From the NCBI GenBank assembly GCA_900557355.1, contig USSR01000038.1, positions 1 through 19,712 of the forward strand: 19,712 nucleotides of DNA. Reading direction: 5' to 3'. Under the pieces are notes generated by a model that saw only the letters and a program-made list of their open reading frames with translations, did not search any database and was not told where the DNA came from. This stretch comes from an uncultured Bacteroides sp. (GTDB taxonomy: Bacteria > Bacteroidota > Bacteroidia > Bacteroidales > Bacteroidaceae). The position numbers and the translations under genes are program-made. How positions within the stretch are numbered: position 1 is the stretch's first letter; each line of letters begins with the position of its first letter. This document shows positions 1 through 7,209 of this stretch, one piece after another.

Positions 1-1041
1 TTTACGGCTACGGAGGTCGTGAAAATGAACCGCGAGCTGCGGAAGATGCGGAATCGGATTGATACACGGATCAGGCAGCTTGAGCGGACAAGGGAAGAAT
101 TTACAGTGGAGGATATTCTGGCTCAAAGTGCTTTTGGTACAGGAAAACCACAGTTTTATTTATTGCGATATATCAATGCGCAGATTGAGCGTAAGCAGGA
201 ACTGAAGAAAGTGGGGATGGCTGCGGCCTACAAGAGCACCCGCTCGTCGTTGGCAAAATTTATAAGCCGCCCCGATGTCCGGATGTCGGAGGTCGATTCG
301 GCGTTCGTCAGGAGATACGAGGATTTCCTGTATAGTAACGGCTCTTCCGGAAATACGGTAAGCTATTATCTGCGCAACTTGCGTTCCCTGTACAACCAGG
401 CGGTAGCGGACGGTTATCATCCTCGTGGCGAATATCCGTTTGCGAAGGCACAGACCCGCCCGGCGAAAACGGTGAAACGTGCTTTGTCACGGACGGATAT
501 GCAGAATCTGGCGGACTTGAATTTGGAGAATGAACCTGAACTGGAGTTTGCCCGCGATTTGTATCTGTTCAGCTTTTATGCGCAGGGAATGGCTTTTGTC
601 GATATTGTCCTTTTGAGGAAGAGCGATATTTGCAATGGTGTGCTGACTTATTCCCGTCATAAGTCGAAACAGTTGATTCGCATAGCGGTGACTCCGCAGA
701 TGCAGGGCTTGATGGATAAATACAAGACGGAAAATGAGTATCTCTTTCCGATAATCAGCGGTGAATACGCTTCGGGATACAAACAATACCGCCTGGCGTT
801 AGGGCGTATCAACCGCCATTTGAAGAAAATCGCTGTTGCAGCTGATATAAAAGTTGCGTTGACGACGTACACCGCCCGCCATACCTGGGCTACCCTTGCC
901 CGTGACTATGGAGCACCAATTTCTGTGATTAGTGCCGGACTAGGGCACACTTCGGAAGAAATGACACGCGTCTATTTGAAAGATTTCGATGTATCCATGC
1001 TTAATCAGGTGAACAGCATGGTTACAAATTTATCCAAGTGA
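1..1041 (+). CDS. Tyrosine site-specific recombinase (5'-truncated by window edge)
   Basis: Phage-integrase-type recombinase, the likely invertase for the repeats just downstream. The frame is open to base 1. A GTG at 19 and an ATG at 25 exist, but the protein there begins in the middle of a domain, so the true start probably lies upstream of the window. Numbering from the GTG, residues 40-140 form a SAM-like core-binding domain and 155-340 the catalytic domain. Visible catalytic residues are Lys215 or Lys217, Arg287 in the YTARHTW box (Tyr284 takes the usual His place, as I recall for Bacteroides relatives), His310 in GLGH, and the nucleophile Tyr319. The Arg I region reads FYAQGMAFVD, where relatives I recall have TRGM, so Arg I is not obvious. 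The gene ends 73 nt before the left inverted repeat. The family is clear; its role as the invertase is inferred from position. Confidence 0.9.
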   Translation, partial: FTATEVVKMNRELRKMRNRIDTRIRQLERTREEFTVEDILAQSAFGTGKPQFYLLRYINAQIERKQELKKVGMAAAYKSTRSSLAKFISRPDVRMSEVDSAFVRRYEDFLYSNGSSGNTVSYYLRNLRSLYNQAVADGYHPRGEYPFAKAQTRPAKTVKRALSRTDMQNLADLNLENEPELEFARDLYLFSFYAQGMAFVDIVLLRKSDICNGVLTYSRHKSKQLIRIAVTPQMQGLMDKYKTENEYLFPIISGEYASGYKQYRLALGRINRHLKKIAVAADIKVALTTYTARHTWATLARDYGAPISVISAGLGHTSEEMTRVYLKDFDVSMLNQVNSMVTNLSK

Positions 1042-1095
1042 AATGAAAATTTGTAATATAATCCGTTGAAAATTAGAAGATATAATATTTTTATT

Positions 1096-1103
1096 TATCT
1101 TTG
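1096..1103 (+). promoter_or_regulatory. Bacteroides -7 promoter element outside the invertible segment
   Basis: TATCTTTG matches the Bacteroides -7 consensus TAnnTTTG exactly. No clear -33 TTTG is seen at the expected spacing. It lies between the recombinase gene and the left inverted repeat and points right. In the orientation shown it would transcribe antisense to the AraC gene. After inversion it would read into that gene in the sense direction. Confidence 0.45.
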
Positions 1104-1114
1104 CGATATTGTAA

Positions 1115-1133
1115 TCTATTCTGTAATAGAGAT
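1115..1133 (+). repeat. Left inverted repeat (IR-L) of candidate invertible segment
   Basis: TCTATTCTGTAATAGAGAT is repeated perfectly, in inverse orientation, at 2358-2376. Its core is itself palindromic, with arms TCTATT and AATAGA around an asymmetric CTGT centre. This resembles the two recombinase half-sites with a directional crossover region that tyrosine recombinases use. It lies 73 nt after the stop of the recombinase gene. Confidence 0.8.
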
Positions 1134-1174
1134 TATATTAAAATCTCTTTGTTGTTTTGAACTATTTCACGCTG

Positions 1175-1182
1175 CAAAGTAA
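1175..1182 (-). promoter_or_regulatory. Possible -7 promoter element near left end of invertible segment
   Basis: The minus strand reads TTACTTTG followed by CAGCG, one mismatch from TAnnTTTG. No -33 TTTG is seen. It points left, out of the segment and toward the recombinase. After inversion it would lie at 2309-2316 on the plus strand, about 95 nt before the first pilus-operon start codon, and could drive that operon. Confidence 0.3.
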
Positions 1183-1228
1183 GCTTATTTTTTTATAATA
1201 TAAATTGTCATAAAGTACATTTTTTTAT

Positions 1229-2143
1229 TCATTTTGTACACGTTGCGTGGTTATCCTCATAAATAGGGCTGTTTTCGGTTTGGCAGCGTTCCATTAACTG
1301 TTTGGCGGTGCATCCGAAATATAGTTTGCAGTGACGGTTGAAGTTACTTTGCGAATCAAATCCCAATTCTTCAACGGCGTCTTTTATACATACTCCCGGT
1401 TCGGTCATTTTTTCGAGTATCCTTTGGTTCTTTTGTTTCAGCATCCATTGTTTGGCAGTCATTCCGAACACCTCGTTGAATTTGGAAAAGAAGCGGCTTC
1501 TTCCCAGGTTCGATAGTGAGATGAGCTGTTCTATATTATCCACTTTGGTATGGTTACGCATGACAAAATCCTTGAAGTCTATTTCTTTTCCGATGATAGG
1601 GTGAAGCAGGGTTGCAATCTCCCGCTTCTCATAAAATCCGCGCAGGAGAAAGAAGAATTCCCGTTGCATCAGGGTGTGCAGGTGTGCACAACTCATCCCG
1701 TTCTTGATACAGTGGGTTAACACTTCGAGGAATGGTGTCAGTGGGTAGTGTATTCTAATCGGTGAGAAGTCATATTCAATGTTGTTGCATAGCTCTGATA
1801 AAGATTGCAATATGAGCTTGTCACAGTTTCCTTCGGGCATATCGAAAAACATGGAGAGCAGGCTTGAACCGTTTTCTCCAATTCCCTTCAGCCGGGAAGA
1901 ACGGGGGATGAGTATCATCTCTCCGGCATGAAACGATCTGTTGTGGAACTGGTTGCAAGTTATGGTGAAATCACCTTTCAGGAAGAATAGAAGATAATTC
2001 TTACTTGTAGTGTCTTCCTCAAATTCTGTGTTCTTATCGAACTCCAAATACTTGAATCCGGTTTCAATCGTTGTCATGTAGTTTTGGCATGACAGGTGTT
2101 CTTCGATGTACAGCAATTCGCTTTTCATAAGTTTTGTTTCCAT
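1229..2143 (-). CDS. AraC-family transcriptional regulator
   Basis: 304-aa DNA-binding regulator. Residues about 30-100 look like a cupin-like sensing or dimerisation domain (the GDFTITC and HAGEMILIP strands are typical). Residues about 190-286 are the double helix-turn-helix, with recognisable LSNLGRSRFFSKFNEVFGMT and LGFDSQSNFNRHCKLYFGCT segments. Start chosen at METKLMKSEL; Met6 (2128) is an alternative. It is the sole gene inside the invertible segment and is divergent from the pilus operon in the orientation shown, so it is the likely activator of that operon and perhaps of itself. I see no consensus promoter for it on the minus strand upstream of 2143 in this orientation. Ligand unknown; the target operon is inferred from position. 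Confidence 0.93.
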   Translation of the reverse strand: METKLMKSELLYIEEHLSCQNYMTTIETGFKYLEFDKNTEFEEDTTSKNYLLFFLKGDFTITCNQFHNRSFHAGEMILIPRSSRLKGIGENGSSLLSMFFDMPEGNCDKLILQSLSELCNNIEYDFSPIRIHYPLTPFLEVLTHCIKNGMSCAHLHTLMQREFFFLLRGFYEKREIATLLHPIIGKEIDFKDFVMRNHTKVDNIEQLISLSNLGRSRFFSKFNEVFGMTAKQWMLKQKNQRILEKMTEPGVCIKDAVEELGFDSQSNFNRHCKLYFGCTAKQLMERCQTENSPIYEDNHATCTK

Positions 2144-2184
2144 GGCAATAACTGTTTTGATTGTTTGGTCTGTTACCTATCTGT

Positions 2185-2203
2185 TTGTTTCACAATTGTT
2201 TCA
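2185..2203 (+). promoter_or_regulatory. Direct repeats TTGTTTCA, candidate AraC half-sites
   Basis: TTGTTTCA occurs at 2185-2192 and again at 2196-2203, exactly 11 bp apart, about one helical turn. That is the same-face spacing expected for AraC-family half-sites. They lie about 45-60 nt upstream of the AraC start codon. Binding is an inference. Confidence 0.35.
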
Positions 2204-2287
2204 GTATCTGTATTTTTAATGAATTATATATCAGAATATTATTTTCTGTTTTGTTTGCTATGATTCATTTTATCATGATACTGAAAC
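2198..2287. repeat. 11-bp inverted repeat in the AraC/pilus intergenic region
   Basis: GTTTCAGTATC at 2198-2208 is matched perfectly by GATACTGAAAC at 2277-2287, with 68 nt between. The left arm overlaps the second TTGTTTCA direct repeat, so three copies of a GTTTCA element lie in this region. This could be a DNA loop or a spread operator for the AraC protein. Confidence 0.45.
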
Positions 2288-2334
2288 GTTATATGGGTGC
2301 TTTATGTGATATAAATCATTGGTAATTAGGTTTT

Positions 2335-2343
2335 TATTGTTTG
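2335..2343 (+). promoter_or_regulatory. Weak -7-like element upstream of the pilus operon
   Basis: TATTGTTTG resembles TAnnTTTG with one extra base between TA and TTTG. No -33 TTTG is seen upstream, which would suit an activator-dependent promoter. It lies inside the invertible segment, just before the right repeat, and in the orientation shown points at the pilus operon. Confidence 0.25.
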
Positions 2344-2357
2344 TATTCTTTTGTTTT

Positions 2358-2376
2358 ATCTCTATTACAGAATAGA
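2358..2376 (-). repeat. Right inverted repeat (IR-R) of candidate invertible segment
   Basis: Perfect inverse copy of 1115-1133. Here the palindrome is longer: 2358-2379 has 9-nt arms ATCTCTATT and AATAGAGAT around ACAG. It ends 35 nt before the DUF3575 start codon, so in RNA it would also form a hairpin in the operon leader. Confidence 0.8.
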
Positions 2377-2411
2377 GATGCAAGAAAAGCAACAATAAAT
2401 AATAAGATGAC

Positions 2412-2981
2412 ATGAAGAAATATCTATGTTTAATCGGTGTCTTGGGAGTACTCCTTTGCAATACGGCCAACTCTTATGCCCAAAAGGTTGCGGTAAAGAC
2501 CAATTTGCTTTATGACGCTACTACTACAATGAACCTGGGGCTGGAAATAGGCCTGGGCAAGAAATGGTCTCTCGACTTATCCGGAAATTATAACCCCTGG
2601 AAGTTTGATGATGAAACGCGCCTGCGCCACTGGGGCGTGCAGCCGGAACTTCGCTACTGGCTTTGTGAGAAATTCAACGGCCATTTTCTGGCTCTGCACG
2701 GACATTACGCCAAATACAATGTGGGCGGAATGTCATTTTTGAGTGATAACATGGAGCGCCACCGCTATCAGGGACATTTGTGGGGCGGCGGAATATCCTA
2801 CGGCTACCAGTGGCTGCTCGGCAACCGCTGGAGTATGGAGGCTGTGCTTGGAGTCGGCTATGCGCGGTTGGATCATTCCAAATATCCTTGTGCCACATGT
2901 GGAACCATTCAGAAAAGTGAGAAGAAAAACTACTTCGGCCCAACAAAAGCTGCAGTGAGTATCATATACATTATAAAATAG
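2412..2981 (+). CDS. DUF3575-type outer-membrane protein, first gene of pilus operon
   Basis: 189 aa with a clear signal peptide, likely cleaved near residue 23 (NSYA then QKV). The mature part has alternating amphipathic strands rich in Trp, Tyr and Gly (LGLEIGLGKKWSLDLSGNYN, HWGVQPELRYWL, GGGISYGYQWLLGNRWSMEA), typical of a small beta-barrel. It ends with a Cys pair, CATC, near 161-164. This matches what I know of DUF3575 proteins, which commonly sit beside DUF3868 in Bacteroides fimbrial loci. It probably acts in the outer membrane in pilus assembly, but no mechanism is established. It stops 4 nt before the next gene, implying translational coupling. Confidence 0.85.
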   Translation: MKKYLCLIGVLGVLLCNTANSYAQKVAVKTNLLYDATTTMNLGLEIGLGKKWSLDLSGNYNPWKFDDETRLRHWGVQPELRYWLCEKFNGHFLALHGHYAKYNVGGMSFLSDNMERHRYQGHLWGGGISYGYQWLLGNRWSMEAVLGVGYARLDHSKYPCATCGTIQKSEKKNYFGPTKAAVSIIYIIK

Positions 2982-2985
2982 GCTA

Positions 2986-4290
2986 ATGATGAAAAGAATC
3001 TGTATATACGTGACCTTGGGACTGCTAGGCGCAGTTTCCGCCCATGCCCAAGAGATAAATATCGGACAAGCCGTTGCCCGGAAAATAAGCGATGACAAAG
3101 TGGAAGTCTCATTTAATATGGATTGCAGCACGCTGCGGCTCCCTTCACGCCGACAGATGATAATCACTCCTTTGATAATCAGCCGGTCGGAAAGCGATAC
3201 ACTCGCCCTGCCTTCAGTTTGCATTGCAGGCAGAAACCGTTATCGCATGAACAAGCGGAAAGAAAGTCTGTATGGCAAAGAACCGGCTGCGGGAGAGGGA
3301 CAGGAAATGATTCGTTTTAACAGGAAACGGGATATGTTGTTAGAATATAACGAAACAGTTCCGGCACAGGAGTGGATGTCCGGAGCACGTGTCGAGATAT
3401 TCCGTGAATTACAGGGATGCGCAGGTTGCGGAGAAGCACTGGGTAATGCTCCCGTTGCGGAGCTTCCTTTATTCAAAGAGGTAGTGGAACGCCCGAATCT
3501 GGAAATAATGGTGGCACAGGCAGAGGAGAAACGTCGTTCTTTCACCCGCAGTGCATATCTTAATTTTAAAGTGAACCAGTCGGCATTGCTTGCCGATTAT
3601 ATGAATAATCCTACCGAACTGGCTAAAATCCATTCGTCCATTGATTCTATCCGTGAAGATGATAACTATCGTATTGCCCGGATTAAGATAGTGGGCTACT
3701 CATCGCCGGAAGGCAATTATGACGGCAATGCCCGCCTTTCCGAACAACGTGCGAAAGCGTTGGTACAAAACCTGAAACATGCCTATAAGCTGGACGACAG
3801 TATGATAGAATGCCGTTTGGTGCCGGAAAACTGGGAGGGACTAGCTGCATGGTTGTGCGAATACCGTCCTTCCTATATGCAGAAAGTACTCGATATTATC
3901 GGGCAGACTCCCGAACCGGATGCGCGCGATGCGAAGATAAAAGCTATCGATGGCGGAAAAATATATAATGCCTTATTGCAAGAGGTATATCCGAAGCTGC
4001 GCTTAGTGGAATATACAGTCAGCTATACAGTGGTTCCGTTCTCTGTAGAGCAGGGACGGGAAATCATCAGAACACGTCCCGATAAGATGAACCATAACGA
4101 AATGTATCAGGTCGCAGTCAGCTACGGCAAAGGTTCGGACGAATACAACAGGATTATCCGGATGATTGCCGACCGTTTTCCGAGTGACAGGATAGCTAAC
4201 AATAACGCCGCTATCGTGGCTTGGGAAATGGGAGATTACGACGCGATGCGGGTGTACCTGAAACGTTTGGAAGGTATAAAAGCTGAATAA
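2986..4290 (+). CDS. DUF3868 protein with OmpA-like C-terminal region
   Basis: 434 aa with a signal peptide to about residue 21 (SAHA). Residues 22-185 fit the DUF3868 N-terminal domain and contain a closely spaced pair, CAGC, at 145-148. Residues about 190-350 are OmpA-like: FKVNQSALLADY, then IKIVGYSSPEGNYDGNARLSEQRA, the usual beta-alpha-beta peptidoglycan-associated fold with the N..LS..R signature. The last 70 residues resemble a short helical repeat (YQVAVSYGKGSDEYNRI, NNNAAIVAWEMGDYDAM). Met1 and Met2 are adjacent, and either could start. The partnership with DUF3575 is conserved in Bacteroides pilus loci, so a role in the envelope platform or peptidoglycan anchoring of the pilus is plausible but inferred. 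Confidence 0.85.
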   Translation: MMKRICIYVTLGLLGAVSAHAQEINIGQAVARKISDDKVEVSFNMDCSTLRLPSRRQMIITPLIISRSESDTLALPSVCIAGRNRYRMNKRKESLYGKEPAAGEGQEMIRFNRKRDMLLEYNETVPAQEWMSGARVEIFRELQGCAGCGEALGNAPVAELPLFKEVVERPNLEIMVAQAEEKRRSFTRSAYLNFKVNQSALLADYMNNPTELAKIHSSIDSIREDDNYRIARIKIVGYSSPEGNYDGNARLSEQRAKALVQNLKHAYKLDDSMIECRLVPENWEGLAAWLCEYRPSYMQKVLDIIGQTPEPDARDAKIKAIDGGKIYNALLQEVYPKLRLVEYTVSYTVVPFSVEQGREIIRTRPDKMNHNEMYQVAVSYGKGSDEYNRIIRMIADRFPSDRIANNNAAIVAWEMGDYDAMRVYLKRLEGIKAE

Positions 4291-4349
4291 TATAATCTGA
4301 AACTTATACTTAGTAATTAACATTTTAGTATTCATTAAATTTTAAAACA

Positions 4350-5921
4350 ATGAAATTGGACAAATCTTTTTTAACGCTGTTTGTCGGACTGGCGATGGCA
4401 GCATGTAGTAATGATGAAGAGATGGCAACCGGCGGACAAGACCTGTTGCCGATAGACGGCAGGGAGGCTTATATGTCCGTAGTTGTAGATATGCCTAAAA
4501 GTACGGAAACACGCGCTCCTGGAGAAAATCACGGAACAGCGGACGAACAGAATGTAAACGAAGTACTCCTTGCATTGTTTGATGCATCAGACGTTTGTTT
4601 GGAGACAAAGACATTGGCTTCGACCGAGTATATTTTGAATGTAGGCGGTAATCCTGCAGCAGGGACCGGAAATGCATTCAAAGTTCCTTCTACTACCGCC
4701 AAAGTACTGGCAGTAGTCAATCCGAGCGACAAGTTCAAAGCTGCCTGTGTGGCTTCCGCTTCCTGGTCTGTCATTAACGGTGCGGTAGAGCAGACACTTG
4801 ACGAAGTGATTGGAGCAACAAAGGACAACTTTATGATGATTAATGCCGGCGACAATGCAAATCCGGCTAACGGAGCACTGGTGACAGCTAATGTGAAGGT
4901 GGTTGATGGAACGTCTATTGCTGACGCTACTGCCGCGATTGCCGCTGCCGAAGCTGACCGTTCACTTATTCATGTAGACCGTGTCGTAGCCAAGGTTTCT
5001 TTAGGAACAAATCCGGACGGCGTCAAGGTTCCTGCAGGAGTGACTTGTACATTCGGCAACTGGGCATTGAATGTTACCAACAAGAGCATGTTCCCGTATG
5101 CTGAAATCGTAATGCCCGCCGGAGGTTCTGCAGGTGCGGATTATAGAATTGACCCGAACTACGAACTGGCAGGATTCAATGTGTCACAGTTCAACTATCT
5201 GAAAGTTGCTGACGACGGAACTTTGCCTGCTGATTTTTCAGCTATGACGGATAGCAAATACTGTCTTGAGAACACAATGGCTGCCGACGCACAAACCCAG
5301 GCACAGACTACAGCTGCCGTAGCAAGTGCGGTTTACACTCCTAATTCATTTACAGCAGGCGATAGCTGGTTCCGCCTTTTGGGTGTCACTTATAAGACAC
5401 TGGCTGATTTGCAGGCAGTATATAATGCTGCAAAAGCAGTTACTTCACCGGATGCATTGCAAACACAGATAATCACTCTTTGTGACCAGTTCTATGCACG
5501 TATGTCTGCTGCCGCTACTGCACAAGGCAAAACTGTCGGTGCTGATTTTGCCGCTATTACTCTCGCCGAACTGGACGCTATTGCGAACGGTGGTGAATAC
5601 TCCAAGCCTGATGCAACAGCCGGTGAAACCGTAGGTGTAGAATACTTCCAGAAAGGTGTATGCTATTATAACATCCTCATCCGTCATGACGATGCAATCA
5701 CCGCCACAATGGCACTTGGCAAATACGGTGTTGTACGTAACAACTGGTACACATTGACTATCAACAGCGTGAAACAACCGGGTACTCCTTGGATTCCTGA
5801 TACCACAGATCCTACTGACCCTGAAAAACCAGGTGAGAATGATGATGACGCTGAAGCATATCTCTCTGTAAGTATTACGATAAATCCATGGACTACCTGG
5901 AGTCAGGGAGTGGATTTGTAG
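4350..5921 (+). CDS. Mfa1-like major fimbrial subunit (type V pilin), lipoprotein precursor
   Basis: 523-aa prepilin. The N-terminus is a lipoprotein signal (FVGLAMAACSND, Cys19). After it comes the short propeptide that type V pilins lose when an Arg-specific protease cuts; the likely site is after Arg55 in STETRAPGE. The NVNEVLLALFDASD strand, the SKYCLENTM motif and the C-terminal strand INPWTTWSQGVDL are typical of the Mfa1/FimA fimbrillin superfamily. In established type V pili, proteolysis frees a groove that accepts the donor strand of the next subunit. The protein is rich in Ala, Asp and Thr. It is followed by a strong terminator, as expected for the most abundant product. Family confident; major-subunit status inferred from order and size. 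Confidence 0.88.
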   Translation: MKLDKSFLTLFVGLAMAACSNDEEMATGGQDLLPIDGREAYMSVVVDMPKSTETRAPGENHGTADEQNVNEVLLALFDASDVCLETKTLASTEYILNVGGNPAAGTGNAFKVPSTTAKVLAVVNPSDKFKAACVASASWSVINGAVEQTLDEVIGATKDNFMMINAGDNANPANGALVTANVKVVDGTSIADATAAIAAAEADRSLIHVDRVVAKVSLGTNPDGVKVPAGVTCTFGNWALNVTNKSMFPYAEIVMPAGGSAGADYRIDPNYELAGFNVSQFNYLKVADDGTLPADFSAMTDSKYCLENTMAADAQTQAQTTAAVASAVYTPNSFTAGDSWFRLLGVTYKTLADLQAVYNAAKAVTSPDALQTQIITLCDQFYARMSAAATAQGKTVGADFAAITLAELDAIANGGEYSKPDATAGETVGVEYFQKGVCYYNILIRHDDAITATMALGKYGVVRNNWYTLTINSVKQPGTPWIPDTTDPTDPEKPGENDDDAEAYLSVSITINPWTTWSQGVDL

Positions 5922-5959
5922 TGATAACTATATTGGGCTAAAATAACAATTAAAATAAT

Positions 5960-6010
5960 AAGAAGGCGTTATGATACGGCGCAGCTTGTCTTGTGACGCC
6001 TTCTTTTTTT
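5960..6010 (+). terminator. Intrinsic terminator between pilin and anchor genes
   Basis: A perfect 10-bp stem (AAGAAGGCGT at 5960-5969, ACGCCTTCTT at 5996-6005) encloses a 26-nt loop and runs into a T7 tract (6004-6010). All genes downstream to 16247 are on the same strand, so this probably works as a partial terminator that limits accessory-subunit expression. Confidence 0.85.
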
Positions 6011-6207
6011 CCTCTTTTCGTTTTTGTTCAGCCGGCGGAGGCTTATTTCCGTGAATCAAGACCTTGATATAAAAAACTGATAAAAACAGGTCTTACCATA
6101 CAGGCAAGTTTCGCGACTTGTCAACTAAAGCAGATTATTCCGAGAAAGGCAAAAGTCGCTTTTCCACACTATATATGAAACTAGAAAAATAAATAGACCC
6201 ATAGATT
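6011..6207 (+). other. Leader region before the anchor gene, with small hairpins
   Basis: No gene seen. Three potential stems follow the terminator: AAGACCT/AGGTCTT (6058-6064 with 6088-6094), CAAGT/ACTTG (6105-6109 with 6116-6120) and AAAAG/CTTTT (6151-6155 with 6159-6163). I found no consensus TAnnTTTG, so whether a second promoter lies here is undecided. Confidence 0.35.
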
Positions 6208-7182
6208 ATGAGAAAGATAATGAATACAAAAGGTGCTGTCCGACGGATGAATTATGGAAGTTGCCTGTTGTTATTGCTTGTACTCTTTTCCTGCACATCC
6301 ATTGATGAGACACTACCGGAATGTCAGTTGTATGTTCGTTTCCGGTATGACTATAACATGGAGTTTTCCGACGCTTTTGCGGCTCAAGTGAATCGTGTCG
6401 ACGTGTTTGTATTTGACAAGGAAGGTACGTTTATCATGAAGAAGAGCGAGCAGGGAGAAACTTTGGGCAGCGGTAGCTACCGTATGCCGTTGCCGCTTCC
6501 GGTCGGTGAATACCGGATAGCCGCTTGGGCGGGAGTGAGCGATGACTTTGAAATGCCGGAACTGGTTGCCGGGAAATCAACATTGGAAGACTTGATGGTA
6601 AGAATGAAACGGAAAGAGTCATTGGTGCACAATAAAGCTCTGAACCCGCTTTGGTATGGCGAGGTGAAGACTGTCGACTTTACCGGCAGACAGGAACAGA
6701 CGGAAATGGTCTCTCTGATAAAGGATACCAATAAATTCCGCTTTATCTTGCAAAAGTCCGGTCCGGGAGAAGAACTGGATATGAGTGATTGCCTGTTCGA
6801 AATCCATGCGGACAACGGATATTATGACTGGAATAATGACTTGCTGGATGACGACGTGATTAGTTATCAGCCCTATCATTTGGAAAAAGTGGAAGATGTG
6901 GGCATTGTGGCGGAAATGAATACCATGCGCCTGCTCGAACATAAAAAAGTATATCTGACGCTTACACGCATGTCGGACAGTAAGGAACTGATGAAGGTTG
7001 ACCTAATACCTTACCTGCTGCTTACAAAAATGGAAGGGCACAATATTCCGGCGCAGGAGTACCTCGACCGTCAGAGCGAGTATGCGATTGTCTTTTTCTA
7101 TAACCCGGAATTATTGAATTTCCTTTCCACGAAGATTGTGATTAACGGCTGGACTATCTGGTTGAAAGGTGAAGACCTTTAG
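6208..7182 (+). CDS. FimB/Mfa2-family fimbrial anchor lipoprotein
   Basis: 324 aa. Lipobox LVLFSC puts the acylated Cys at residue 29. The mature N-terminus ECQLYVRFRYDYNM is the hallmark of the FimB/Mfa2 family, followed by VDVFVFDKEGTF and LPVGEYRIAAWAG, the transthyretin-like strands of the pilin fold. There is no Arg-protease site close to the Cys, consistent with a subunit that stays lipid-anchored and ends the pilus at the outer membrane. The C-terminus INGWTIWLKGEDL parallels that of the pilin. Met5 (6220) and Met14 (6247) are alternative starts; Met14 would give a more usual signal-peptide length. It is the first gene after the internal terminator. Confidence 0.87.
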   Translation: MRKIMNTKGAVRRMNYGSCLLLLLVLFSCTSIDETLPECQLYVRFRYDYNMEFSDAFAAQVNRVDVFVFDKEGTFIMKKSEQGETLGSGSYRMPLPLPVGEYRIAAWAGVSDDFEMPELVAGKSTLEDLMVRMKRKESLVHNKALNPLWYGEVKTVDFTGRQEQTEMVSLIKDTNKFRFILQKSGPGEELDMSDCLFEIHADNGYYDWNNDLLDDDVISYQPYHLEKVEDVGIVAEMNTMRLLEHKKVYLTLTRMSDSKELMKVDLIPYLLLTKMEGHNIPAQEYLDRQSEYAIVFFYNPELLNFLSTKIVINGWTIWLKGEDL

Positions 7183-7209
7183 TAAACGTAAACTATAACG
7201 GCAAATGAT

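Larger units (their letters stand above)
1115..2376. mobile_element. Candidate invertible DNA segment carrying the AraC gene
   Basis: A 1262-bp segment is bounded by perfect 19-bp inverted repeats. A tyrosine recombinase gene sits immediately to its left and a surface-pilus operon begins 35 nt to its right. Its only gene is the AraC-family regulator. Because the 4-nt centres of the two sites are inverted (CTGT and ACAG), recombination should invert rather than delete the DNA. Inversion maps coordinate x to 3491 minus x. The regulator would then run 1348-2262 on the plus strand, toward the pilus genes. The repeats are directly visible; actual inversion is inferred. Confidence 0.7.

Noticed and set aside
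19..27. GTG or ATG near the left edge as true recombinase start
   Set aside because: The frame is open to base 1 and the protein would lack the N-terminal arm typical of Bacteroides integrases, so the gene is most likely cut by the window.
2198..2287. The 11-bp inverted repeat as a second, smaller invertible element
   Set aside because: It is short, shares no sequence with the 19-bp recombinase-type repeats and overlaps candidate regulator half-sites, so an operator is more likely.
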